From assembly GCA_024233935.1 (NCBI GenBank), contig JACKOY010000017.1, positions 1 to 64,000 on the forward strand: 64,000 nucleotides of DNA, read 5' to 3'. Of the stretch, positions 56,786-64,000 are shown piece by piece; the stretch's first letter is position 1; each line of letters starts with the position of its first letter. The notes under the pieces are model-generated. The model searched no databases. It saw only the letters and a list, made by a program, of their open reading frames with translations, and was not told where the DNA came from. Made by a program: the position numbers and the translations under genes. The stretch is from Spirochaetales bacterium (lineage in GTDB: Bacteria > Spirochaetota > Leptospiria > Leptospirales > Leptonemataceae).

Positions 56786-59700
56786 TTAAGCCGCCTCCGC
56801 ATTCTTCCGAATCCCCGCAACCACGGCCAGTATTCCTTCGACCTGCGGCTTCATGAAGAGGCCGGTCACGCCTTCGGAGTGCAGATCAGTGAATGGTGCC
56901 TCAAACAGCGCCTCCGGCTCGATCGCTCCATTCTGGGTCAGGTAGTTGATAATGCGGTCCAGGAAGGCGATCTGGTCGGCGGTCAGGTTCCCTGCCGCGA
57001 GGAAGTCGGCGAAGGCGGCCTTGGCTGCCATCCTATCGAGGCCCACGATACTGCGGATAAACAGGCCGAGCGGCTGGTCGCCGATCTCGCGCTCGTAGTC
57101 CTCCCGCGTCCCAAGAGCGCCGTCCTGCGAGAATAGAATCGCTTCAAGGTGCTGAAGGTCCGTGCTCGTCAACGGCTGGTTTTGCTTCAGCTTCCAGATT
57201 GTTGTATCGTCGTGTTCCAGTCCGCGAATGAGCTTCTCCACCCGACGTCGGTAGTTTTCCAGCCCCGGTTCGCGTTTGACCAGATCATCGCGCATGATGA
57301 CCGCGCCCGCCTCGTCGGTGAAGTCGGTGTACACGAGGCGCTGTGCGGCGGCTTTATCCAGCAGTTGAACAACCTCGCGCAGCTCGGATCGAATCGCTTC
57401 AATCTTCGGAACGGTGGCCGCTTTCCAGAAGGCGTCGTCTTGAAGCGGCCGGATCGTTGGCATGCGCTTCTCGATCGCCGGGATGTTCTTTTTCAGCTCC
57501 AGATTCATCGCGAGATCGCGAACCTTTGATTCCAGGGCGTCACGTCGCGAGCCCTCCGTGAGCATTTCGATTTGCAGATTGTGGATTAAAAGATCGAAGC
57601 GGGCGGCCTCCTCACTCTGATACGGATGAGAGATCAGCGGACTTACGTGCTCGGTTAGTTCCGCGACGTCAGATTCAGCGACCTTGTCCCACGCCTTGCG
57701 ATCCATATATGGTCGAACAAATTTTTGATGAGGTCGCACCACGAAGCTTTCAGGATCCAGAGCGGCGACCTCATGATGCATTTGATCGAGCAATTGGCCG
57801 GCGTACCTGCGGTGTTCCAGATCATCACGCATGGCGCTTCGACGAATTTCCAGCGCCAGTATGAGCCGGCGATTGAAGATCTTCTGAGAGAGCGAAGGCT
57901 GCGCCACGGTCTCCATGCCTTTGGGATGCGCGTCGAAGAAGTCCAGGTTCCCGCAGAAGTCGAAGATCAGGAAGTGCTCTTTGTGCTGGCCCGGGCCAAA
58001 TAGGTCTTCGCAGAGGCGCGTTCCGCGTCCGACCATCTGCCAGAACTTCACACGGGAGCGCACCATCTTGAAGAATACCAGGTTCACCACCTCGGGAATG
58101 TCCACGCCGGTATCGAGCATGTCCACCGATGCCGCAATGTGGGGGTCCGAGTTCTTCTTCTCGAAGTCTTCCATGAGGGAATCGACGTACTTGACCTGGT
58201 TGTGGACCACGCGCATGAATTTTCCGGCGAGGTGAGGGTACAGCAGGTCGAAGCGGTCGCGGACAAATTCTGCGTGCCGCTGGTTCCTGGCGAAGATGAT
58301 GGTCTTGCCCAACCGTTCCCCGCCCGCGACTTTGATGCCGTGGTCCATGACATGGGCGAGCACGCGGTCCACTGTGTCCGCGTTGAAGAGCCAGCTATTC
58401 AGTGCGGATGAGTCGATTTCTTCCGGCAGGGTCCCGGTGTCCTCGTCGAAGAACTTCTCTTCGTATTCTTCCTGCTCCTCTTCGGTCAGGTCCGCGTACT
58501 TGATGCCCTCCCGCTGGAACTTGAGCGGGACGACGGCAGCCAGCGGCGGACAGAGGTACCTGTCGTTCACGCCTTCATCAAGGCCGTAGGCGAACGTGGG
58601 CTGGCCCTCTTCGAGTTCCAGGAACTGATAGGTGTTGCGGGAGACCTCGTCGCGTGGTGTGGCGGTCAGGCCGATGATGAGACTGTCGAAGTAGTCGAAG
58701 ATGGCGCCGTACTTTTTGTAGACGGAGCGGTGGACTTCATCGAGCCAGATGAGGTCGAAGTAGCCGGGGCCGAAGCGGGCCTGCCCTCCGGTTTTGCGCT
58801 CATCAATCGCATTCATGAGCGTCGGATAGGTGGAGATGACGACGCGGCTGTTGTCGTCCTCCTTCTCATCGAGCAGGTTCACGAGCGATGCATTTGGCAG
58901 GTGCTCCTTGAACGCCTTGTATGCTTGCGTCACGAGCTTGCGACGATCGGCCAGGAAGAGGACGCGGCGGACCCAGTTCGCCTTCATGAGCAGTTCGGTG
59001 ATGGCCACAGCGGTGCGGGTCTTTCCGGTACCCATGCTCATGGCGAGCAGGCAGCGGCGACGGCGTTTGGTCAGGTCTTCGGTGACGCGGCGCACGGCTT
59101 CAATCTGATAGGGACGGTTTACGATACCCTGATTGATGTCGGCCGTGGTGAGGTCCGCGCGCGTTTGCCTGCGATTCACCGCAAGCTGGAGTTCATCCCG
59201 GGTGAGGAAGCCCTGCACCTGCCGGGGAGGATAGGAAGCCTTCTCGTCCCAGAACCAGGTCTCGTAGCCGTTGGAGTAGAAGATGAGCGGATAGCGGTCG
59301 GTCATCTGTTCCAGGCAGCGGGCATAAAGTTCGGCCTGTCGCTCGCCTTCGCGGGGGCTCTTCTTGGTGCGCTTAACTTCGATGACCGCCAGTGGAAGGC
59401 CATCGTCGCCCCAGAGCACGTAATCGGCGTAGCCCGTCCCGTCGTTCCTTCCCGAAGAGGTCGGCATGCCACGCACTTCGTATTCGCGGACGTTGGGGCC
59501 GTGGGGGTCCCAGCCCGCTTCGCGCAGCATGAGGTCAATGAAGAGGTCGCGGGTTTCGCTCTCGTTGTGGTCGAGCTTCTCGGTCTGCGCAGAGGCCACT
59601 TTCCGGTTCTTCGCCTTCAGAGACTGAAGCTCGGCACGGTAGCGTTCGACTTCCGCGCTGACTTTCGCGAGCGCCTCCTCATGCTCACGCGCCTTCGCAT

Positions 59701-60190
59701 CGCGCGCTTCCAGATCCTTCTTGAGCTTCTGGAGTTCGGCGGCGCTCTTCTCGGCGGTCCCGGTTTTGGGTATGAGGTCCGGGTTGAAGGCCGGGATGAA
59801 GGGCGCGTAGCTGGAGTAGAGTTTGGCAAACCAGGCCAGGAAGAGGTGCAGGTGCTTGAGAAGCAGAATCGCATTCTGAGCTTGCACGCGAAAGCCCGGA
59901 TGGACGGCTTGATTGCCCAGCTTGCGGATGGCATTGACCGGCTGGAAGAGCTCAGGTGGCAGCAGGCGTTCCTTGAAGGACGGTTCGTGCATCATGGCCG
60001 CGAGCGTGCGTTCGTACGGCGGTGTGAGCGAGTTGTCGTTCTCGAAGAGCCAGGTGAGGACGGCTTCGAGAGTGTAGCGGGCGTAGAAGACCGACGTGCG
60101 CGGGTCGGCGTAGGCACTGACCTCGGCCTTGTTGGCAGAGTCGAAGAGGCCGCCCCAGTTCTGCTGGAGGTAGTCGAAGTTGGAGTTCAT
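56786..60190 (-). CDS. hsdR: type I restriction enzyme, R subunit (EcoEI-type HsdR)
   Basis: An 1134-residue translocase/endonuclease. A DUF4145-like N-terminus (about 1-110: YARYTLEAVLTWLFENDN, RKLGNQAVHPGFRV) and a coiled coil precede a PD-(D/E)xK nuclease (about 215-300) with D and ExK in YADYVLWGDDGLPLAVIEVK. SF2 helicase motifs follow: motif I SMGTGKTRTAVAI, motif II WLDEVHRSVYKK, motif III LIIGLTATPRDE, motif V-VI MLDTGVDIPEVVN and GRGTRLCEDLFGP. The last 250 residues form the EcoEI-type C-terminal domain. hsdS lies 2.5 kb away on the same strand, with toxin-antitoxin genes between. Confidence 0.92.
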   Translation of the reverse strand: MNSNFDYLQQNWGGLFDSANKAEVSAYADPRTSVFYARYTLEAVLTWLFENDNSLTPPYERTLAAMMHEPSFKERLLPPELFQPVNAIRKLGNQAVHPGFRVQAQNAILLLKHLHLFLAWFAKLYSSYAPFIPAFNPDLIPKTGTAEKSAAELQKLKKDLEARDAKAREHEEALAKVSAEVERYRAELQSLKAKNRKVASAQTEKLDHNESETRDLFIDLMLREAGWDPHGPNVREYEVRGMPTSSGRNDGTGYADYVLWGDDGLPLAVIEVKRTKKSPREGERQAELYARCLEQMTDRYPLIFYSNGYETWFWDEKASYPPRQVQGFLTRDELQLAVNRRQTRADLTTADINQGIVNRPYQIEAVRRVTEDLTKRRRRCLLAMSMGTGKTRTAVAITELLMKANWVRRVLFLADRRKLVTQAYKAFKEHLPNASLVNLLDEKEDDNSRVVISTYPTLMNAIDERKTGGQARFGPGYFDLIWLDEVHRSVYKKYGAIFDYFDSLIIGLTATPRDEVSRNTYQFLELEEGQPTFAYGLDEGVNDRYLCPPLAAVVPLKFQREGIKYADLTEEEQEEYEEKFFDEDTGTLPEEIDSSALNSWLFNADTVDRVLAHVMDHGIKVAGGERLGKTIIFARNQRHAEFVRDRFDLLYPHLAGKFMRVVHNQVKYVDSLMEDFEKKNSDPHIAASVDMLDTGVDIPEVVNLVFFKMVRSRVKFWQMVGRGTRLCEDLFGPGQHKEHFLIFDFCGNLDFFDAHPKGMETVAQPSLSQKIFNRRLILALEIRRSAMRDDLEHRRYAGQLLDQMHHEVAALDPESFVVRPHQKFVRPYMDRKAWDKVAESDVAELTEHVSPLISHPYQSEEAARFDLLIHNLQIEMLTEGSRRDALESKVRDLAMNLELKKNIPAIEKRMPTIRPLQDDAFWKAATVPKIEAIRSELREVVQLLDKAAAQRLVYTDFTDEAGAVIMRDDLVKREPGLENYRRRVEKLIRGLEHDDTTIWKLKQNQPLTSTDLQHLEAILFSQDGALGTREDYEREIGDQPLGLFIRSIVGLDRMAAKAAFADFLAAGNLTADQIAFLDRIINYLTQNGAIEPEALFEAPFTDLHSEGVTGLFMKPQVEGILAVVAGIRKNAEAA

Positions 60191-60205
60191 CTACGTTCCG
60201 GGGCG

Positions 60206-60580
60206 CTACATAACCCTTTCGCTCTTGTGCAACACTGCTGCCAGTTTCTTGTCCAGCGTCCAAACGCGCAACTGCCGACGGCGTGCCTCCGCGAGCAATA
60301 CAGCGTCGACCAGACCAATACCCTTTGCGCCGAACTTTTTCTCAAAGGCAAGACGCCCGCCTTCCACAATACCCTGGTTGCTCTGGGGGTCCTGGAGAGT
60401 CTCCCAGTAGGCGGTGACAAAGTCGGCCTCGGCCGTGCTCCTGCAGCCCTGCAGCAATTCACCAAAGACGAGCGCATGGACCCGGATCTGGCCGGCTTCG
60501 ATCAATTCCCGGAGCTGTGTAAACACCGGCTCTTTGCGGCGAAAGAACTCCACCCAAACGGACGTATCAACCAGAATCAC
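60206..60580 (-). CDS. vapC: VapC-type PIN-domain toxin
   Basis: A 124-residue PIN-domain ribonuclease. The first metal aspartate is in MILVDTSVWVEFFRRKEPVF (D5), a glutamate in LVFGELLQGCRS, and further acidic residues in GLVDAVLLAEARRRQLRVW (D) and the TLDKKL segment (D). The family cleaves tRNA or rRNA. It overlaps the antitoxin gene by 4 nt (ATGA), and its last codon lies 15 nt before hsdR. Confidence 0.9.
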   Translation of the reverse strand: MILVDTSVWVEFFRRKEPVFTQLRELIEAGQIRVHALVFGELLQGCRSTAEADFVTAYWETLQDPQSNQGIVEGGRLAFEKKFGAKGIGLVDAVLLAEARRRQLRVWTLDKKLAAVLHKSERVM

Positions 60581-60795
60581 GTGACTTTCCGGTTCAAAGC
60601 CCTCACCTGCGCCGCCGTAAAGTCAGTCCGAAACTGAAGGGGCCGCCGATTCAGCTTCTCGTTCAGGCGGCGCAGCTTCGCCAGCCGCACCCATTCACCG
60701 AGCGCCAAATTCAGGGATTCCGTAATCGTTTCCCCGCCCGTATATTCCTGAACCTCACGGACCAGTTCATCCGGAAGTAGTGCGGTCACCTTCAT
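60577..60795 (-). CDS. vapB: VapB-type antitoxin
   Basis: A 72-residue antitoxin. MKVTALLPDELVREVQEYTG followed by GETITESLNLALGEWVRLAK matches the DUF2191/VapB type ribbon-helix-helix-like group; the C-terminal half (RRPLQFRTDFTAAQVRALNR) should mask the toxin. An in-frame ATG 36 nt upstream is unlikely because the -10 box and operator lie there. Its mRNA is likely leaderless. Confidence 0.85.
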   Translation of the reverse strand: MKVTALLPDELVREVQEYTGGETITESLNLALGEWVRLAKLRRLNEKLNRRPLQFRTDFTAAQVRALNRKVT

Positions 60796-60831
60796 ACTCT
60801 GGAGTATACGATAGAGCAGCGTATGCTGCAA
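60794..60831 (-). promoter_or_regulatory. leaderless promoter and operator of vapBC
   Basis: TTGCAG (60831-60826), 17 nt, TATACT (60808-60803) on the minus strand, with the antitoxin ATG at 60795. A 6-bp inverted repeat ATACTC-TG-GAGTAT (60794-60807) covers the -10 and the start codon, and GCAGC-GTAT-GCTGC (60816-60829) sits in the spacer. Autorepression by VapBC is expected. Confidence 0.65.
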
Positions 60832-60926
60832 CGTCTTTTTGAGTGCGCGTGACCGTCACGGCCTCCAGCGGTAGCGCTGGTGCACGCTGATGCGAAGGTC
60901 ACGCGGCCTCAAAGAAGACCGGTGCT

Positions 60927-61451
60927 TTAGTGGTTCCGATCGCGGTATTCCAGCAACCCGCGGTCGACGAGAAAAGGCTCAACTCGCAGGCTGAGCAGCT
61001 GATGAAGACCGCATGCTGAAGCGATAGACATCTTCCCTGCTCGGTCTTTGATCTCCTGAGAAATGACCGTTGGGATATCGCCTGTTTTTTTTATCTTGAT
61101 AGCCATAGCAAGAATGTACGGGTCCGCTTCCTCGGGTTGGTCTGGTTTGTTGGGGTCGAGAATGTGCCGCGTCTGCGGGTGCTCCAGCACTCTCCGTACT
61201 TCCTCAAAAACCGGCTCAAATCGGGTAGCTTGCTTCTTGTATAGCCTTGCCCAGTGATAGGGAAGGAACCCAGGGTCCGTACCGCCCCGCTTCTCCAGCT
61301 CCGCCACAACCTGTGAAGGATACACCAAGGCATCACTCTGCAGCAGTTCAGTCAACCCCTGAAAGATAGCCTTCTCTCCGGCCTTGCCCACGATGGCACG
61401 TATTTCGCCAAGCGCGGATGTATCGAACACCCAGATCGCCTGACCTGCCAT
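60927..61451 (-). CDS. DUF4411 (PIN-like) protein, toxin partner of ImmA/IrrE
   Basis: A 174-residue DUF4411 protein, a PIN-like fold. The acidic positions seen are the aspartate in WVFDTSALGEIRAIVGKAG, the glutamate in QVVAELEKRGGTDPGFLPYH and the aspartate in PDQPEEADPYILAMAIK; ISQEIKDRAGKMSIASACG follows near the C-terminus, as in the family. Genes of this type typically follow an ImmA/IrrE-type gene. Its ATG shares the A of the upstream stop (TGATG). Confidence 0.85.
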   Translation of the reverse strand: MAGQAIWVFDTSALGEIRAIVGKAGEKAIFQGLTELLQSDALVYPSQVVAELEKRGGTDPGFLPYHWARLYKKQATRFEPVFEEVRRVLEHPQTRHILDPNKPDQPEEADPYILAMAIKIKKTGDIPTVISQEIKDRAGKMSIASACGLHQLLSLRVEPFLVDRGLLEYRDRNH

Positions 61452-62611
61452 CAGGCGAATTTCCCGCCCGCAGCTTCGACCGCGCGCAGGTCAGTATGGG
61501 AGATTTTAAGATACCCCATCGCATCATCGCGGGTGATGAGTTCTTCCTTCAATGCTGCTACAAAGCCCGCAGCAACGGCCTGTCCGTATTCATCACGGCG
61601 GATCTCGAGTCGATTCCTTCCACCGCCGCCCCCGCCACGCTTCTTCTCTTCGATATTGCGGGGGATGCTCTCGTACAGGTCCCAACGCGCCACACCCCTG
61701 TCGATAAGACGCAGGATCGTTGCTGTTACGCTTACGTTGAGCTTGCGCGCGAGCGTGCGCGCTTGACCGTAATCCTGAATTCGTACTGTGTTTCCGCCCA
61801 GCTCCGATCGGATCGTCGCTTGCACAAGCGACCAGGGCAACAAAACGGCCGCGGCGAACCGATCACACCAACGTTCGTGCTCGTCTTCAGCTTTGGTTCG
61901 GATCTGAGCGCGACCGATATCGTGGCATGCTGAATCCGACCGTGTAAGCAAATGTCCCAATTCATGGAGCATGCTGAAGACACGGACAGTCTCCGGCCAG
62001 GCACTGCTAAACACAACCGCCGGGGCATACTCATCCCAGAGTGAAAAGCCCCTCACACCATCCGCTCCAAGCGGTAGCTGAAACGCAAGAACGCCGAGAC
62101 CCTCCAGGGCTGCGCGCCAGGCCTTCACCGCAATACTATCCGACTGGAACGCCACCTGGGTTGCGTGGTCGATGCCCAACTTCTTGCGCATGCTCTCCGC
62201 AGCCGATTCGGGATCCGATGCTGAGCTAAAAACAGGAATCTCTGGTTTCTGAACCCCCAGTTCCCTGCGTGTCCAGGAGAGCGTCCCCTGAAGCCGGCGC
62301 ACCTCTCGTATTTTGCTCAACTCGTTCTCGCGGAGGAACTCCCTGGTCCTCGTGATAGGGTGCCGGAACTCAATCTTGCGAGCCTCGGCACGCGGAGGTT
62401 CGGCCAGCAACAGGATAGCGGGAGGCCGGTGGAGCTGTGCGGCAAGGTCCTTGAACTTCGTGAGCCCGGGTTGCTCCGTCTCATCAATCCAGGCCTGAAG
62501 CGTTGCGGGCTCAATCTTCAGTCGAGCACACAGCTCCTCCGTGGAATAGCCTGACTTGTCTATTGCCCATTTCAATACCGCTCCGGTAACGGGGACCGTG
62601 GTTCCTCTCAT
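61451..62611 (-). CDS. XRE-HTH and ImmA/IrrE metallopeptidase protein
   Basis: About 386 residues. An N-terminal HTH of the XRE type (VLKWAIDKSGYSTEELCARL, then WIDETEQPGLTKFKDLAA) precedes an ImmA/IrrE-like zinc peptidase domain with HEXXH in FSMLHELGHLLTR and the third ligand glutamate in ERWCDRFAAAVLLPW. A glycine-rich linker GGGGGG appears near residue 335. The pair with DUF4411 is a toxin-antitoxin-like unit in which this protein should repress transcription and neutralise the toxin. The start could be 24 nt upstream. Confidence 0.85.
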   Translation of the reverse strand: MRGTTVPVTGAVLKWAIDKSGYSTEELCARLKIEPATLQAWIDETEQPGLTKFKDLAAQLHRPPAILLLAEPPRAEARKIEFRHPITRTREFLRENELSKIREVRRLQGTLSWTRRELGVQKPEIPVFSSASDPESAAESMRKKLGIDHATQVAFQSDSIAVKAWRAALEGLGVLAFQLPLGADGVRGFSLWDEYAPAVVFSSAWPETVRVFSMLHELGHLLTRSDSACHDIGRAQIRTKAEDEHERWCDRFAAAVLLPWSLVQATIRSELGGNTVRIQDYGQARTLARKLNVSVTATILRLIDRGVARWDLYESIPRNIEEKKRGGGGGGRNRLEIRRDEYGQAVAAGFVAALKEELITRDDAMGYLKISHTDLRAVEAAGGKFA

Positions 62612-62722
62612 AGCGCCGCCACTGCCGATTTGCATTCTTGAATTCTGTCAGCATTCATACCATCATGGACGTCTGACACGATTAACTTCATCAGGGCTGC
62701 CTGCCAACGACAGCTTTGCACA

Positions 62723-63856
62723 TTATGGACCATTGTTTTCATTGAAGTCAAGTTCTCCCTTGAAGGCGCGTTGCAGAAGAGAGTTGAAGAGGTCATCGGA
62801 AGCCATGATTGCCTTGGCATTGCGAGACCGCACCGCCGCGAGCTTCTCGGTAGCCCGATCCCATGCGGCCTGCAATTCGGCGGGGGGAAGAATCAGCGCG
62901 ACATCCTTCAGTCGACCATGGGAAATGAGAGGCTGTCCCGCCTGGCTCTTGTACTGGTTTAGGTCCAGCAGTGTTAAGAGGCGATTCAGGAAGCCGAGGC
63001 TGAACTGATCCCGATTCTCGGCGACATAGAGCGCATTGTCTGAGACCCAGCACGGGCCCGTGGCGTGATAACTATTCCCACAGTAGACGCCGACTCGCCC
63101 GAGGATCACTGTGGGCTCGCTCACAAGTGGCGTCGTCGTGTAGCCAATGATTCCGTTTCCGCCGTACACCGGCACGGGACCTTGCTCACTGAGCGTTCGA
63201 TTTCGGATGCTTTCGCCAGACTTAAGTCTCAAAGACTCTGCGAACGGCCGCACTTCCCACCCCTTCGGATTCGTCACCGGGTCCCCGAACATATCCAGAA
63301 ACACCGACTGGAGCAATTCATCCAGCCTGGCGATGACCTGCTTCCGCTTGCGGCGGATGGAGTCGGCCTTGTCGAGAACCGCGGCGATTCGCTTCTGGAT
63401 GTCGAGGGGCGGGAGGGGGATTGGCAGCCCTTTGAGTTTGGTGCTGTTCACACCCGGCTGCGTCGAACCACTTGCCGCGCCGACCACAGCTCCCCAGTAC
63501 TGCGGCGTCTGGAAGAAGTAGCTCAAGAAGCCAGGGTCCAAGCGCTGCAGGTCCGGGCGAACCCGTATAAGGTACGAGGCAAAGACGGCATCCTTGGGGC
63601 ACTCCCTGATGAGAAACGATTTCCCCGTTGTGGCCCCGGTACGAGCGAAAACGATGTCGCCGGGTGCTAGCCTGTACTTCGCCACGTCTTCCCGCGAACA
63701 TCGGCAGTACGGAACGCCACTCCAATCAACATGGCCATTCTGGATGTCCGTTATGCGGAGAAAGCGAGGCCCGACCTCCGCTGCCGAAGCAGACTCCGTA
63801 TGTCCGTAGTCAATCTTCTCGGAAAGCTCGCTCAGGCTATGAGTAGGCCAGCTCAA
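62723..63856 (-). CDS. hsdS: type I restriction-modification specificity subunit
   Basis: About 377 residues with two target-recognition domains and two conserved coiled-coil regions. The first TRD covers about 1-160, and the central conserved block is LPPLDIQKRIAAVLDKADSI followed by a long helix (RRKRKQVIARLDELLQSVFL) and FLDMFGDPVTNPKGWEVRPF. The second TRD covers about 215-340, ending in ILPPAELQAAWDRATEKLAA. The start is taken as TTG because AAGGGGG lies 7 nt before it and it gives the usual SWPTHSLSELSEKI opening; an ATG 48 nt upstream has no ribosome-binding site. Confidence 0.85.
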   Translation of the reverse strand: MSWPTHSLSELSEKIDYGHTESASAAEVGPRFLRITDIQNGHVDWSGVPYCRCSREDVAKYRLAPGDIVFARTGATTGKSFLIRECPKDAVFASYLIRVRPDLQRLDPGFLSYFFQTPQYWGAVVGAASGSTQPGVNSTKLKGLPIPLPPLDIQKRIAAVLDKADSIRRKRKQVIARLDELLQSVFLDMFGDPVTNPKGWEVRPFAESLRLKSGESIRNRTLSEQGPVPVYGGNGIIGYTTTPLVSEPTVILGRVGVYCGNSYHATGPCWVSDNALYVAENRDQFSLGFLNRLLTLLDLNQYKSQAGQPLISHGRLKDVALILPPAELQAAWDRATEKLAAVRSRNAKAIMASDDLFNSLLQRAFKGELDFNENNGP

Positions 63857-64000
63857 GGTGTGCCCCCTTGGTCGGAATCCAAGCTCTCCATGAAACACCG
63901 CCATTTGCGAATGACAGGCGCAAGTCGCGACAGGATGCGGATAAGTACGAAGGTGCGATAGTTCTGATAGCTATCTCCCGCAAGCTCAAGATCGCGTGTC
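63853..64000 (-). CDS. C-terminal end of an upstream gene, probably hsdM (cut by window edge)
   Basis: A frame entering from the right edge encodes TRDLELAGDSYQNYRTFV ... SDQGGTP and ends at a TGA overlapping the hsdS TTG. The DLELAGDSY segment recalls the D-N-LS-x-R-Y end of HsdM methyltransferases. Position immediately before hsdS makes hsdM the likely identity, but only 48 residues are visible. Confidence 0.5.
   Translation of the reverse strand, partial: TRDLELAGDSYQNYRTFVLIRILSRLAPVIRKWRCFMESLDSDQGGTP

Noticed and set aside
58730..60637. 635-codon open frame on the plus strand opposite hsdR
   Set aside because: It is the antisense shadow of the strongly supported hsdR gene in a GC-rich background and its product has no recognisable domain.
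1..64000. CRISPR arrays, insertion sequences, integrases or prophage genes
   Set aside because: No regularly spaced direct repeats and no transposase, integrase or phage structural proteins were seen.

Overview
The window is a dense, roughly 57% GC bacterial chromosome segment with about 57 protein-coding genes, no rRNA or tRNA that I could recognise, no CRISPR array and no insertion sequence. The protein repertoire points to a spirochaete of the order Leptospirales (a Leptonema- or Leptospira-like lineage). The grounds are several 7TM-DISM receptors wired to adenylate/guanylate cyclase, histidine kinase or SpoIIE-type phosphatase outputs, a cNMP/anti-sigma-type kinase protein, many short lipoproteins, and an arsenosugar radical SAM gene. 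This assignment is an inference from gene content, not from a marker gene.

Left part (1-12.5 kb): an alpha/beta hydrolase cut by the window edge and an AraC regulator lie opposite an osmoprotection operon. That operon holds glycine/sarcosine methyltransferase, sarcosine/dimethylglycine methyltransferase, a sodium:solute symporter and a lipoprotein, and it is preceded by a structured leader ending in a Rho-independent terminator. Then come a TetR regulator divergent from a second sodium symporter with an overlapping two-helix small protein, a decayed nucleotidyltransferase toxin next to its intact partner, an ArsC-like protein lacking the catalytic cysteine, a CBS-SpoIIE phosphatase, and a sugar transferase fused to a ferritin-like domain.

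Middle (12.5-39 kb): a signalling-rich stretch. It has a response regulator/histidine kinase operon, a 7TM-DISM-SpoIIE-TPR protein, a split thiamine-diphosphate enzyme pair, a pseudo-receiver/HATPase/cNMP protein, an outer-membrane barrel and an SGNH hydrolase lipoprotein with a 49-residue ORF upstream. It continues with arsS plus its peroxidase-like partner, an EamA exporter, a 7TM-DISM cyclase, trpC, and a 1101-residue hybrid kinase/SpoIIE phosphatase.

Right part (39-56.8 kb): metabolic and envelope genes (nitroreductase, MAPEG protein, GT-C type membrane protein, large exported lipoprotein, GST-like protein) lead to an RND pump whose promoter overlaps a perfect 8-bp inverted repeat. A Phd/VapC pair follows, then a DUF1538 membrane protein encoded with a protein carrying three P-II-like repeats, a short-chain dehydrogenase, and citrate synthase overlapping a ParB-like gene.

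Right end (56.8-64 kb): a type I restriction-modification island (hsdR, hsdS and probably the tail of hsdM) encloses a VapBC pair and an ImmA/IrrE-DUF4411 pair. Both VapBC-type operons have TATACT -10 boxes placed so close to the antitoxin start codon that their mRNAs should be leaderless.
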